A DNA stretch of 41,591 nucleotides from Halobacteriales archaeon QH_7_65_31 (GTDB taxonomy: Archaea; Halobacteriota; Halobacteria; Halobacteriales; Haloarculaceae), in NCBI GenBank assembly GCA_003021785.1, contig PXQU01000007.1, positions 36,750-78,340 on the forward strand. The letters are read 5' to 3'. Under the pieces are notes generated by a model. That model was not told the DNA's origin. It worked only from the letters and a program-made list of their open reading frames with translations, and ran no database searches. Of the stretch, positions 1-8,137 are shown in pieces. The translations under genes were made by a program, and so were the position numbers. Each line of letters opens with the position of its first letter. Positions within the stretch are counted from its first letter, which is position 1.

Positions 1-9
1 CAACTCAGT

Positions 10-1929
10 GTGAGGTGGCGAGCCGTGCGTAGCCGGCTCCTCGCGGTCGTGTTCGCCGTCCTGCTGGTCGCGACGCCGATGGCCGGCGTCGCCGGCGCAC
101 AGGAAGACGAGTCCGACCTGCCGACACTGCCCGAGGCCGATAGCGCGTACGTGACCGACGACGGCGATGTCGTCCTCGCGTACGAACCTGACACCGAATC
201 GCCGGCCAGCGGGACCGTCGAAAGCGCGGAGTTCGGACTCGACGTGAGCGAGGGCGTCGCCCACGCGCTGTTCGTCCAGAACACCACGACCCCGAACAAC
301 ACGACCGGGACCATGACGGCGGTGCTCGAACCGGATCGCATCGCGATGAACGGATCGCTCGCGGCCACGTCGCCCGAGGCGCTGTCGTCGTTCTCGCTCG
401 ATGCGAACCTCGTCCAGAGCGACACGGAGTCGAACGCTGACGTCTCGGTCACGGCCGGCGTCGACGAGAGCGCCGGGCTCTCGGGACTGGTCGAATCGGC
501 CGATCTCAGCAACGAGATTCGGGCCGGGCCCGACCGACTCACCGCCGACGGACGGCTCTCGTTCGAGACCGGCTTCAGTGCCGGTAGCGAACGGAGCCAG
601 TCGTTCACCGTGACCGAAGACGAGAGCGGCTACACGCTCGACGGGTCACAGACCCGGCCTGTCTCCACGTATTCGACCGACCGCTGGAGCACGCGAGCCG
701 CGGCCGAGGAGACGATCGACCGCCAGTACGCGGCGCTGGCGACCCAGCTCGGCGGCGAGGCGTCCGTGACGCTCGACTCCTACTCGTACACGAACGCGAC
801 CGACTCCATCGCGGACGGAGTCGTCGACGTCGAGTTCACCGTCGAGTACACCGGCATCGACGAGGGGCTCTCCCAGCAGATCGCGACGACGCTCGCCTCC
901 TCACAGCAGTACGAGCTCACGCAGTCGGAAGCCGAGGAGATCGGCGAGCAGGTCGCGGACGTACAGATGAACGAGATCAGCGTCTCCACGGCCACCGGGT
1001 CTGGAGCGTCTGAGTACAGCTACGCCGTCGATATCGAGCAGTACCAGCAGGCGCTGAAGGCGTACTACACCGCGCTTCAGTCCGTCTCCATGCCGACGGG
1101 CACGGCCGGAGACGCACCGCCACCGGTCTCGTACAACGCCAGCTTCGAGCGCGTCCAGCAGACGCTCGACGCACAACAGGAGTCCGGTCTGGTCCAGACG
1201 TTCACGCTCGACGGCTCCGTCTCGCAGATCGAGAGCGGAACCGAGCTGACGCTCGACGGACGCTACGAGACCGAGAACTGGGCGGCGCACAGACAGGCGC
1301 TCGCGAACCGTGGGATTGAGCCTTCGACCACCGAGATGGAGCTACAGGCCGGACTCGACGGCGACGAGATCACCGCCGACGGGTCGCTGACGGTCGAGCA
1401 GGACGAACTGCTCTCGGACATGGTCGGCTCCGTCACGAACGCGACCGGCGACTCCGACGTGGGCCGGCTCGCACGGGCGTTCGAGGACGCCGGGTTCCAG
1501 CGCGCACGGACGGACATCTCCGTCAGTGACGGGCAGGTCCAGATGGAAGCGGGCGCGTCGTTCCGCAACATGCAGCAGCTCGCGAGCGTGTATCAGGAGC
1601 TGTCGGGGACGGAGTCGTTCCCGTCGAGCGTCGTCGGTGAGCAGACCGACTCGGGCGAGACCGTGTATATGCGGCTCTCCGGTGCGGTCGAGTCGGATGC
1701 AGCCGAGAGCGACGTGCGCGCGCTCGCACCGGTCGGTGAGGACACCGAGGTGTTCCTCGCGGGCGAGTACGACCGCTCGTTCCCGTCCGTGGAGATCGAG
1801 GAGACGTACGAGTATCTGAACATCGACCAATCGACGGGGACCGAGACCTCGGGGAGCACGCCCGGCTTCGGTGTCGCCGTCGCGCTCGCCGGGCTCGCCG
1901 GCGCGGCCCTCCTCGCGCGCCGCGAGTAA
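10..1929 (+). CDS. Secreted PGF-CTERM surface protein of unknown function
   Basis: This is a 639-residue exported protein with no recognised enzymatic domain. It opens with a basic, then hydrophobic Sec-type signal peptide (about residues 1-30, ending near VAGAQ). It closes with a Thr/Ser-rich spacer, a PGF motif, one hydrophobic helix and Arg-Arg-Glu. That layout is the PGF-CTERM tail, which archaeosortase A is known to process before lipid anchoring to the cell surface. The mature part is very acidic, beta-rich in character, and carries several N-x-S/T sequons (for example NTT and NAT near residues 91-98) suited to S-layer-type N-glycosylation. The GTG start lies only 10 bases into the window. 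The signal peptide begins directly there, so it is probably the true start, but an upstream start cannot be excluded. The function is unknown. Confidence 0.8.
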   Translation: MRWRAVRSRLLAVVFAVLLVATPMAGVAGAQEDESDLPTLPEADSAYVTDDGDVVLAYEPDTESPASGTVESAEFGLDVSEGVAHALFVQNTTTPNNTTGTMTAVLEPDRIAMNGSLAATSPEALSSFSLDANLVQSDTESNADVSVTAGVDESAGLSGLVESADLSNEIRAGPDRLTADGRLSFETGFSAGSERSQSFTVTEDESGYTLDGSQTRPVSTYSTDRWSTRAAAEETIDRQYAALATQLGGEASVTLDSYSYTNATDSIADGVVDVEFTVEYTGIDEGLSQQIATTLASSQQYELTQSEAEEIGEQVADVQMNEISVSTATGSGASEYSYAVDIEQYQQALKAYYTALQSVSMPTGTAGDAPPPVSYNASFERVQQTLDAQQESGLVQTFTLDGSVSQIESGTELTLDGRYETENWAAHRQALANRGIEPSTTEMELQAGLDGDEITADGSLTVEQDELLSDMVGSVTNATGDSDVGRLARAFEDAGFQRARTDISVSDGQVQMEAGASFRNMQQLASVYQELSGTESFPSSVVGEQTDSGETVYMRLSGAVESDAAESDVRALAPVGEDTEVFLAGEYDRSFPSVEIEETYEYLNIDQSTGTETSGSTPGFGVAVALAGLAGAALLARRE

Positions 1930-2112
1930 CGCACGCTACCGTTTTGCGTCGGGGGCGACGTGCCCGATCACCGGTCCCCGAGTCGCCCCGGAGAAGCGAC
2001 CGGCAGTGAGCAGGGCCACGTCGTCCTCGCGGTCGGCTCCGATCGCAGGATATACGCTCGCACGGAAGTCGCGGGCCCACAGATGTATCCTGCTCGCTCT
2101 CTAACTGGAAGC

Positions 2113-2934
2113 ATGGATCAGCTGACGTGTACCATCGGCGGGACCGAAGTGCCGGCGCTCGGCTTCGGAACGTGGCGGCTCACCGGCGAGAACTGCTACG
2201 AGGCTGTTAGCGACGCCTTGGACGTGGGCTACCGGCATATCGACACCGCACAGGCGTACGGGAACGAGCGACAGGTCGGCGCGGCGCTCGCTGACAGCGA
2301 CGTAGCGCGAGAGGACGTGTTCGTCACGACGAAGCTCAACGTCGGGAACCGCGGGTACGAGGACGTGCTCCGCACCACGGAGGAGTCGCTCGCCCGGCTC
2401 GATCTGTCGGTGCTCGATCTGCTTCTCATCCACAACCCCGTCCAGCGAACGCCGATCGAGGAGACGCTCGACGGGATGGCCGATCTCGTGGCAGACGGGA
2501 CGGTCCGACATATCGGCGTCTCCAACTTCGGTATCGACCGACTCGATCGCGCGCGCCGGCACGCCGACGTGCCGATCCTCACGAATCAGGTGCAGTACAA
2601 CCCCTACTGGACGCAGACGGAGATGCGCGACTACTGTGCGATCCACGACATTCTGCTGACGGCGTACTCACCGCTGGGTCACGGGGCCGTGTTGGACGAC
2701 CCAGTGCTCGCCGAGATCGGGGAGCGGTACGACAAGTCGGCGGTACAGGTGGCGATTCGCTGGCTCCTCCAGCAGGGGGTCGCGACCGTGCCGAAGGCGA
2801 CGAGCCGCGAGCATATCGCGGCGAACATCGACGTGTTCGACTTCGAGCTCACGGACGCGGAGATAGAGCGGGTCCGTCAGCCGTCGCGACGCCGGGCGCT
2901 CGCGGGGCTCGTCCGAGGGCGACTGCCGGGGTGA
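2113..2934 (+). CDS. Aldo/keto reductase
   Basis: This 273-residue cytoplasmic enzyme belongs to the aldo/keto reductase family, (beta/alpha)8 barrels that reduce aldehydes and ketones with NAD(P)H. The full catalytic tetrad is visible: D44 in HIDTAQAYGNE, Y49, K74 in VTTKLN and H107 in LLIHNP. The barrel-end motifs GVSNFG, NQVQYNP and TAYSPLGHG are also present, as is the late PKATSREH motif that binds the cofactor phosphate or adenine. The ATG at 2113 was chosen because family homology begins there; the in-frame extension upstream to 1960 has non-homologous composition. The length is normal for the 2,5-diketogluconate reductase-like subgroup. The substrate cannot be read from the sequence. 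Confidence 0.9.
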   Translation: MDQLTCTIGGTEVPALGFGTWRLTGENCYEAVSDALDVGYRHIDTAQAYGNERQVGAALADSDVAREDVFVTTKLNVGNRGYEDVLRTTEESLARLDLSVLDLLLIHNPVQRTPIEETLDGMADLVADGTVRHIGVSNFGIDRLDRARRHADVPILTNQVQYNPYWTQTEMRDYCAIHDILLTAYSPLGHGAVLDDPVLAEIGERYDKSAVQVAIRWLLQQGVATVPKATSREHIAANIDVFDFELTDAEIERVRQPSRRRALAGLVRGRLPG

Positions 2935-2963
2935 GTTAACTTCCCACGCTACGTAGCCCCGGT

Positions 2964-3644
2964 ATGGTGAAGATGCTTCGCGAGGGGGTCTGGGAGATAG
3001 AGTGCGGGAGCGTCAACGCGTATCTGGCCGACGACGACGGGACGGTGACGCTCGTCGACGCCGGAACGCCCCGTGACGAACCGACGATCCGAGCCGCAGT
3101 GGCTGACGTGGGGTACGCGCTCGCCGACATCGAGCGCGTGCTCATCACGCACTACGACATCGATCACGTCGGCGCGCTCGCCGCGCTCGATCTCGACGCG
3201 GAGATCTACATCGGTGCGGGGGATCGCGGCTTCGTCATCGGGGACGAGAAGCCGCCGCTCGGTAACACGAAGGGGGCGTTCCAGCGCGTCACAGGGGCGT
3301 TTTTCACCCCACCAGCGGGTGAGGTGACCGGCGTCGCGGACGGTGACACCGTCGGCTCGTCCACCGTCTACCACACCCCGGGACACACGCCCGGTCACGT
3401 CGCGTACGTGAGCGAGTCGCTGTCGGTCGCGTTCGTCGGCGATCTCGTCCGCGAGCGCGACGGCTCGCTGGCCCCGTCGCCGAAGCCGATCAGCTACGAC
3501 ATCGAGCGCGTCCGCGACTCCATCGAGTATCTGGCCGACGCCGAGCCTCCAGTAGAGGTGATAGCGATGGGTCACGGTGTCCCGTTCAACAGCGAGGGTG
3601 CGGTTCGACTCGCCGAGCTGGGCGAGCAGATCGCCCGTCACTGA
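2964..3644 (+). CDS. MBL-fold metallohydrolase
   Basis: This is a 226-residue metallo-beta-lactamase-fold hydrolase of the glyoxalase II-like kind. Metal-binding elements seen are THYDIDHVG (H63, D65, D67, H68), HTPGHTPGHVAYV (His near 138), FVGDLV and a late MGHG. In the canonical HxHxDH motif the second position is His, whereas here it is D65. One ligand of the first metal site is therefore changed, which may alter metal preference or activity. A TTAACT box centred about 26 bases before the ATG fits a leaderless transcript of its own. The gene follows the aldo/keto reductase by 29 bases. Hydrolysis of a thioester or lactone-like substrate is an inference from the family only. Confidence 0.87.
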   Translation: MVKMLREGVWEIECGSVNAYLADDDGTVTLVDAGTPRDEPTIRAAVADVGYALADIERVLITHYDIDHVGALAALDLDAEIYIGAGDRGFVIGDEKPPLGNTKGAFQRVTGAFFTPPAGEVTGVADGDTVGSSTVYHTPGHTPGHVAYVSESLSVAFVGDLVRERDGSLAPSPKPISYDIERVRDSIEYLADAEPPVEVIAMGHGVPFNSEGAVRLAELGEQIARH

Positions 3645-3671
3645 GTCTCTGCGGTTCAGTTCGTCCGCATG

Positions 3672-3676
3672 CTTTT
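3672..3676 (+). promoter_or_regulatory. TATA-like box for the gene at 3702
   Basis: CTTTT lies centred 27 bases before the GTG at 3702, the usual spacing for a leaderless haloarchaeal transcript. It supports GTG 3702 over the upstream in-frame ATG at 3669, which would overlap the box. Confidence 0.5.
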
Positions 3677-3701
3677 GCAGTCGCCGGCCCTACGTACAGG
3701 C

Positions 3702-4076
3702 GTGAGCCGGAGTCACCCTGCCCCCGCCGGCTGGACGGAGATCGAGCGACAACCGGAGATAATCGAGAAGTACAACCCCCGCGAGCCGACGCTGTTCGAA
3801 CGCGACGGCGAGGAGCCGATCGCCGTCCACGTGCTCCCGGAGACGCAGAACGTCCGCGACCAGCGGGAGCGCTGGCGCGTCGGCGTCGTTCACGGCGGAA
3901 AGACCAACTTCGAAGGGAGAGAGCCGATCCGGACGGGAGTCCCGGATCGGCAGGGGGCGCTGGCACTGGCCGCGGAGTTTATGACCGGCTACGAACGGCG
4001 CGTGCGATCGGGGGAGACGACGCTCGACGCGCTGCTGGTCGACTGCTGTGAGCCGGCGGTGAAACGGATTGAGTAG
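3702..4076 (+). CDS. Conserved small haloarchaeal protein, function unknown
   Basis: This is a 124-residue acidic, soluble protein with no signal peptide or membrane segment. Visible features are an N-terminal GWTEIERQPEIIEKY stretch, a central WRVGVVHGGK segment and a C-terminal helix ending in a Cys-Cys pair (VDCCEPAVKR). I do not recognise a named domain. The balanced composition, acidic pI typical of halophile proteins and well-placed promoter box argue that it is real. The GTG start was chosen from the TATA spacing. It reads toward the minus-strand gene ending at 4096, with 19 bases between the two stops. Confidence 0.65.
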   Translation: MSRSHPAPAGWTEIERQPEIIEKYNPREPTLFERDGEEPIAVHVLPETQNVRDQRERWRVGVVHGGKTNFEGREPIRTGVPDRQGALALAAEFMTGYERRVRSGETTLDALLVDCCEPAVKRIE

Positions 4077-4095
4077 GGAGCCGATCGGTCAGGGG

Positions 4096-4422
4096 TCAGG
4101 CGGCGGCGACCTCCTCGGCGACGAAGTCGGGGTCCAGCAGCTTCGGATCGAGGATGTGGCCGGCCTGCCGGCGGGCGAAGTCCGGCAGCGAGCCGTCGGC
4201 GTAGACGACGACCCGAACGTCGGGGTTCAGCTCCTTCGCGACCGGGATCGCGGTCGCGAGCGTCGTCTCGGTGACGACGAGCACGTCGGCCTCGTCGATA
4301 CCGGCGGCTTCGAGCGCGTCGCGGTTCGCAGTGCCGGCGGCGGTCGTCACATCGACGCCTTCCGTCGTGAGGGCGGGACCGAGCCTCGCTGCGTCGCTCC
4401 CGGCGATAACAGCACGTGTCAT
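4096..4422 (-). CDS. Small Rossmann-like haloarchaeal protein, sometimes labelled CTP synthetase
   Basis: This is a 108-residue protein beginning MTRAVIAGSDAARLG. The N-terminus looks like a nucleotide-binding beta-alpha unit (AVIAGSD), followed by alternating strands such as ADVLVVTET and VRVVVYADGSLP and an acidic C-terminal helix. From memory, proteins of this type sit beside pyrG and guaA in haloarchaea and are often annotated CTP synthetase or DUF7126. That name reflects location; the protein has neither the synthetase nor the glutaminase motifs of PyrG. A TATA-like CTTATAC (4445-4451, minus strand) centred 26 bases upstream gives it its own leaderless promoter just after guaAB. Its role is unknown. 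Confidence 0.7.
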   Translation of the reverse strand: MTRAVIAGSDAARLGPALTTEGVDVTTAAGTANRDALEAAGIDEADVLVVTETTLATAIPVAKELNPDVRVVVYADGSLPDFARRQAGHILDPKLLDPDFVAEEVAAA

Positions 4423-4444
4423 ACCCGGTAGTTCGCGCTGACGA

Positions 4445-4451
4445 GTATAAG
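4445..4451 (-). promoter_or_regulatory. TATA-like box upstream of the 4422 start
   Basis: On the minus strand this reads CTTATAC, centred about 26 bases before the ATG at 4422. It lies in the 53-base gap after the GMP synthase gene and suggests separate, leaderless transcription of the small downstream gene. Confidence 0.5.
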
Positions 4452-4475
4452 CGTTGTTACGCCGCTCTCGTCGTA

Positions 4476-5393
4476 TTACTCGTACTCGATGGTTGCAGGC
4501 GGCTTGTGGGTCACGTCGTAGACCACCCGAGAGACGTTGTCGAGCGTGCCCGTAATCCGGGACTGAATGCGCTGAAGCGTCTGCCAGTCGAGCTCCTGTG
4601 CGCGGGCGGTCATCCCGTCGCGCGATTCGACGGAGCGAACGGCGACGACCCAGCCGTGGACGCGGTTGTCGCCTTTCACGCCGGTCGCCTTCCCGATGAC
4701 GGCGGCGAACGCCTGCCACGGCTCGTGTTCCGCGGTCTCCTCTTCGACGACGTGACAGGACTCGCGCGCGACCTCGACCTTCTCGGCGGTGACCTCGCCG
4801 ACGATACGGACGGCCAGCCCCGGCCCGGGGAACGGCATCCGCTCGGAGATAACCTCCTCTAAGTCGAGCTCGCGGGCCACCTCCCGGACTTCGTCCTTGT
4901 AGAGATCGCGACACGGTTCGACGATCCCATCGAAGTCGACCGCCTCGGGGAGTCCACCGACATTGTGATGGGATTTGATGTTCCCCTCGGACTCGATGCG
5001 GTCGGGGTAGATGGTCCCTTGGACGAGATAGCGGGCGTCGGCCGCCGTCGCCTCGCGCTCGAACTCGCGGATGAACTGCTCACCGATGACGTGACGCTTC
5101 TCCTCGGGATCGGTCACGCCGTCGAGCGCGGTGAGGAAGCGGTCGCGCGCGTCGACGACCCGCAGTCCGTCCATGAACGCGAACGTCTCGCGAATCTCCT
5201 CGGTCTCGCCTTTCCGCATCAGCCCGGTATCGACGTACACCGCCGTCAGGTGCTCGCCGATCGCCTCGTGGGTGAGCGCGGCGGCGACCGAGGAGTCCAC
5301 GCCGCCGGAGAGCGCGATGATCGCCTCCTCGTCGCCGACGGTCTCGCGAATCTCGGCTTTCGCCTCCGGGATGAACGACTCGGTATCGACCAT
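4476..5393 (-). CDS. guaAB: GMP synthase, ATP-pyrophosphatase subunit (subunit B)
   Basis: This 305-residue subunit adenylates XMP and transfers ammonia to make GMP, the last step of guanine nucleotide synthesis. The PP-loop SGGVDSS is at residues 29-35. Other family motifs are [19 protein letters not shown], the Lys-rich [20 protein letters not shown] and the C-terminal KPPATIEYE. No glutaminase domain is fused, so this is the archaeal two-subunit form; its glutaminase partner must be encoded elsewhere. The start codon overlaps the pyrG stop by one base (TGATG), implying translational coupling. The pairing makes sense because both are glutamine-dependent nucleotide amination enzymes. Confidence 0.96.
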   Translation of the reverse strand: MVDTESFIPEAKAEIRETVGDEEAIIALSGGVDSSVAAALTHEAIGEHLTAVYVDTGLMRKGETEEIRETFAFMDGLRVVDARDRFLTALDGVTDPEEKRHVIGEQFIREFEREATAADARYLVQGTIYPDRIESEGNIKSHHNVGGLPEAVDFDGIVEPCRDLYKDEVREVARELDLEEVISERMPFPGPGLAVRIVGEVTAEKVEVARESCHVVEEETAEHEPWQAFAAVIGKATGVKGDNRVHGWVVAVRSVESRDGMTARAQELDWQTLQRIQSRITGTLDNVSRVVYDVTHKPPATIEYE

Positions 5394-7015
5394 CAGCGCT
5401 CACCCCCGACCACGGCGTCGAGCAGGCCGACGAACGGCGGTGATGCGCGACCGGGCCGCGAGCGGAACTCCGGATGGAACTGCGTGCCGAGGAAGTACGG
5501 ATGCTCGTCGAGTTCGAGTATCTCCATGCGATTATCTGCTTTCCCCGAGAAGGTTACTCCGGCGGTTTCCAGCTGGTCGATGTACTCGGGGTTCACCTCG
5601 TAGCGGTGGCGGTGGCGCTCGCGACAGGCGTCGCTGTCGTACAGCTCGGCGGCGAGCGTGTCGGCTCGGATCTGCGTCTCGTGAGCGCCGAGTCGCATCG
5701 TCCCGCCCATGTCCTCCACCTCGTACTGTTCGGGGAGGATGGCGATAACGGGATGGGGCGTCTCCGCTTCGAACTCCGTCGAGTCGGCGCGGTCGAGCCC
5801 ACAGACGTTGCGGGCGAACTCGATGACGGCCAGCTGGAAGCCGAGACACAGTCCCAGAAACGGCACGTTGTGTTCGCGGGCGTACCGGATCGCGTCGATC
5901 TTCCCCTCCGTGCCTCGCGCTCCGAAGCCGCCGGGAACGACCATCCCGTCGGCGCGTTCGAGCCGGGCGCGGTGGTCGTCGGTCATCTCCTCGGCGTCGA
6001 CCCACAGGACGTTCACGTCGACGCCGTGATCGAGCCCGGCGTGTTTCAGCGCCTCGTGGACGGAGAGATAGGCGTCTTCGAGATCGTACTTGCCGACGAG
6101 CGCGATCTCCACCTCGCCGGTCGTCTCTTGGGTGACGAGCTCGCGCCATCCGTTCGCCCGTTCCGCCTCGGGGACCGCCTCCTCGGCGAGATGCAGTCGC
6201 TCCATCACGTACTGATCTAACCCCTCGTCCTCGACGACGAGCGGGACCTGATACACGTCCGGCACGTCCGGGTTCGAGAACACCGCGTCCGTCGGCACGT
6301 CACAGAAGAGCGCGATCTTCTCCTTCGTGTGTGGTTCGAGCTCGTCGTCGGCACGCCCGACGAGGATATCGGGCTGGAGTCCGATCGAGCGAAGCTCCTT
6401 CACCGAGTGTTGGGTCGGCTTCGTCTTCTGTTCGCCGTTCTGTGAGTAGGGGACGAGCGTGACGTGCGTGAACAGGATGTCCTCGTCGTCCTCCTCGTGG
6501 GCGAACTGGCGGAGCGCCTCCAAGTACGGCATCCCCTCGATATCACCGACCGTCCCGCCGACCTCGACGAGACAGACGTCAGACCCTTCGGCGGCCTCGC
6601 GGATGCGACGCTTGATGTCGTCGGTGACGTGCGGGATGATCTGGACGGTCTTGCCGAGATAATCGCCGGCGCGCTCCTTCTCGATGACGTGCTGATAGCT
6701 CTTGCCCGTCGTGATGTTGTGGTCGAAGGTCATGTCGATGTCGAGGAACCGCTCGTAGTTCCCCAGATCGAGATCGACCTCGCCGCCGTCCTTGAGGACG
6801 TACACCTCGCCGTGCTGGTACGGGTTCATCGTGCCCGCGTCGACGTTGAGATACGGGTCGATCTTGACGGCGGTCACGTCGAAGCCCGCGTTCGCGAGCA
6901 GGCGACCGGTGCTGGCGGCGGTGATCCCCTTCCCCAGTCCGGACATCACACCCCCGGTGACGAAGATGAACTTCCGACCCAGCGTCGAGTCGTACTCGGT
7001 GAGCTCCGTTGGCAT
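5393..7015 (-). CDS. pyrG: CTP synthase
   Basis: This 540-residue enzyme converts UTP, ATP and glutamine to CTP. The N-terminal synthetase domain begins with [16 protein letters not shown] (about residues 15-30), its P-loop-like ATP site, followed by [13 protein letters not shown] and HGEVYVL. The C-terminal class I glutaminase domain carries the nucleophile C390 in GLCLGFQ and the partners H514 and E516 in QFHPEF. The ATG at 7015 was chosen because homologues start close to it and a TTTTGAG box (7038-7044, minus strand) lies about 26 bases upstream; a longer frame to 7102 would cross that box. It leads the minus-strand operon with guaAB. Divergent from it are the twin peptide genes. Confidence 0.96.
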   Translation of the reverse strand: MPTELTEYDSTLGRKFIFVTGGVMSGLGKGITAASTGRLLANAGFDVTAVKIDPYLNVDAGTMNPYQHGEVYVLKDGGEVDLDLGNYERFLDIDMTFDHNITTGKSYQHVIEKERAGDYLGKTVQIIPHVTDDIKRRIREAAEGSDVCLVEVGGTVGDIEGMPYLEALRQFAHEEDDEDILFTHVTLVPYSQNGEQKTKPTQHSVKELRSIGLQPDILVGRADDELEPHTKEKIALFCDVPTDAVFSNPDVPDVYQVPLVVEDEGLDQYVMERLHLAEEAVPEAERANGWRELVTQETTGEVEIALVGKYDLEDAYLSVHEALKHAGLDHGVDVNVLWVDAEEMTDDHRARLERADGMVVPGGFGARGTEGKIDAIRYAREHNVPFLGLCLGFQLAVIEFARNVCGLDRADSTEFEAETPHPVIAILPEQYEVEDMGGTMRLGAHETQIRADTLAAELYDSDACRERHRHRYEVNPEYIDQLETAGVTFSGKADNRMEILELDEHPYFLGTQFHPEFRSRPGRASPPFVGLLDAVVGGER

Positions 7016-7037
7016 ACTGACCGTGGTCGGGGCCACC

Positions 7038-7050
7038 TCAAAACCGTTAT
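7038..7050. promoter_or_regulatory. Promoter region between pyrG and the peptide genes
   Basis: On the minus strand TTTTGAG sits about 26 bases before the pyrG ATG. On the plus strand the same AT-richer patch (CAAAACCGTTATC) lies about 45 bases before the first peptide ATG. It could serve pyrG alone or both directions; only the pyrG assignment has canonical spacing. Confidence 0.4.
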
Positions 7051-7088
7051 CACTCATCGTGGCATCGAGCGTGGGTTCCAAGTAATCG

Positions 7089-7175
7089 ATGATCGAACTC
7101 AACCCACTCTGGGCATGTGAGGCAGCAGGAGTCGCTATCGCAGCGGCCAGTTTTGCGTATCAGGTGCTAAGCTGA
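7089..7175 (+). CDS. Hydrophobic micropeptide 1 (28 aa), paralogue of the next gene
   Basis: This 28-residue peptide starts MIELNPLW and ends FAYQVLS. The middle is an Ala/Gly/Val-rich helix-like stretch ([10 protein letters not shown]), with a single Cys at position 10. It aligns end to end with the peptide encoded immediately downstream: both have M-x-x-L-x-P-L at the N-terminus and AAGxAxAAAxFxYQVLS at the C-terminus. Over the shared 17-codon C-terminal block 13 residues match, and 10 of those 13 use different synonymous codons, so the likeness is kept at protein level rather than being a fresh DNA duplication. Its TGA overlaps the next ATG (TGATG). The function is unknown. A secreted antimicrobial or signalling peptide, or a small membrane subunit of the ABC system, are the leading ideas. 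Confidence 0.72.
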   Translation: MIELNPLWACEAAGVAIAAASFAYQVLS

Positions 7176-7264
7176 TGCTGGGACTAGCTCCGCTTTGTGG
7201 TGCTATCGCTGCCGCCGGCTGTGCAGTGGCGGCAGCGGGATTCACGTATCAAGTGTTGAGCTAG
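7175..7264 (+). CDS. Hydrophobic micropeptide 2 (29 aa), paralogue of the preceding gene
   Basis: This 29-residue peptide begins MLGLAPLCG and ends FTYQVLS. The centre is Ala/Gly-rich and hydrophobic, long enough for one short membrane helix, with Cys at positions 8 and 16. There is no charged residue at all, which is striking in a proteome dominated by Asp and Glu. Its start overlaps the stop of peptide 1 by one base, so the two are probably translated together. There is no obvious leader with a GG or other cleavage site; if processed, the conserved YQVLS end is the natural recognition element. The ABC ATPase gene begins 96 bases downstream on the same strand. Confidence 0.72.
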   Translation: MLGLAPLCGAIAAAGCAVAAAGFTYQVLS

Positions 7265-7282
7265 CTACTGGCTCAGTTGTGT

Positions 7283-7300
7283 GCATATTTATTTATATTT
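7283..7300 (+). promoter_or_regulatory. AT-rich probable promoter before the ABC ATPase
   Basis: The stretch CATATTTATTTATATTTC contains several TATA-like boxes in the 96-base gap between peptide 2 and the ATPase start. It could start a transcript with a leader of roughly 40 bases, so the transporter may be expressed both from here and by read-through from the peptides. Confidence 0.4.
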
Positions 7301-7360
7301 CCAGACGGACAGAACAGTAAACACATTAAAATCTCATCCGGCCCTCCTAACTTAGATAAA

Positions 7361-8137
7361 ATGACCATCAGTACAGAGGAGGATCAGCGTAAGTATACGG
7401 TACAGACATCGGGGCTTACCAAGACATACGAGTCAACGCACGCCGTAGACAATCTTAATCTGACAGTTTCGACAGGATCGGTTTATGGATTTCTTGGGCC
7501 GAACGGGGCAGGGAAGACGACGACAATGCGACTACTTACTGGTCTCATCACACCCACAGAAGGGACCGCGAAAGTCGCTGGAATATCGGTTTCTGATAGA
7601 GACAAGCTGGTACAGCGAATCGGATACGCGCCAGCCGATCCCCCATTGTATGAACTGCTGACGGGGCGCGAACAGCTCGCGTACGCGGCTCGGTTTCGCG
7701 ATATGGACGCTCAGACGGCAACTGATCGAATACGAACACTGTTAGATCGGTTTGATTTAATGGCTGCCGCTGGTGATCGGATCGAATCGTACTCTAGCGG
7801 GATGCAACGGAAAATGGCAGTCATACAAGCAGTGTTGCACGAACCCGATGTACTGATACTCGATGAGCCGACTTCTGGACTTGATCCACAGTCTGTTCGT
7901 AAGCTTCGGGAGTTATTAGGGGAGTATGCAGCAGCTGGAGGGACAGTGTTTCTCTCTACACATGATCTCGCGGTAGTCAACAAAATTGCCGACGTAATAG
8001 GCGTACTCAACAATGGTCAGCTGGTAGCTGAGTGTACCCCTGAAGAGTTGAAATCGAATATGACGGAGGATGGTAATTCGCTTGAACAGGCATTCATTAA
8101 CATCACTGAATCAGCAAACGTGGTGAACGATGGCTGA
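7361..8137 (+). CDS. ABC transporter ATP-binding protein (export type)
   Basis: This 258-residue ABC ATPase is of the ABC-2/NatA-like kind and would power the membrane protein encoded next. The Walker A GPNGAGKTT is at residues 46-54. The signature is the variant YSSGMQ at 144-149, Walker B is LILDEP at 165-170 followed by TSGLD, and the H-loop is STHDL. The ATG at 7361 was chosen because the domain begins a few residues later; an in-frame GTG at 7277 lies inside the AT-rich promoter patch. The stop overlaps the permease start by 8 bases. Codon use is clearly AT-richer than in the flanking housekeeping genes, suggesting acquisition. The substrate is not known; the peptides upstream are the obvious candidate. 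Confidence 0.92.
   Translation: MTISTEEDQRKYTVQTSGLTKTYESTHAVDNLNLTVSTGSVYGFLGPNGAGKTTTMRLLTGLITPTEGTAKVAGISVSDRDKLVQRIGYAPADPPLYELLTGREQLAYAARFRDMDAQTATDRIRTLLDRFDLMAAAGDRIESYSSGMQRKMAVIQAVLHEPDVLILDEPTSGLDPQSVRKLRELLGEYAAAGGTVFLSTHDLAVVNKIADVIGVLNNGQLVAECTPEELKSNMTEDGNSLEQAFINITESANVVNDG

Noticed and set aside
7016..7102. N-terminal extension of pyrG
   Set aside because: It crosses the pyrG TATA-like box and has no counterpart in CTP synthases; it also overlaps the first peptide gene antisense.
7277..7360. In-frame upstream start for the ABC ATPase (MCAYLFIFPDG)
   Set aside because: It lies within the AT-rich promoter patch, and the ABC domain begins just after the ATG at 7361.
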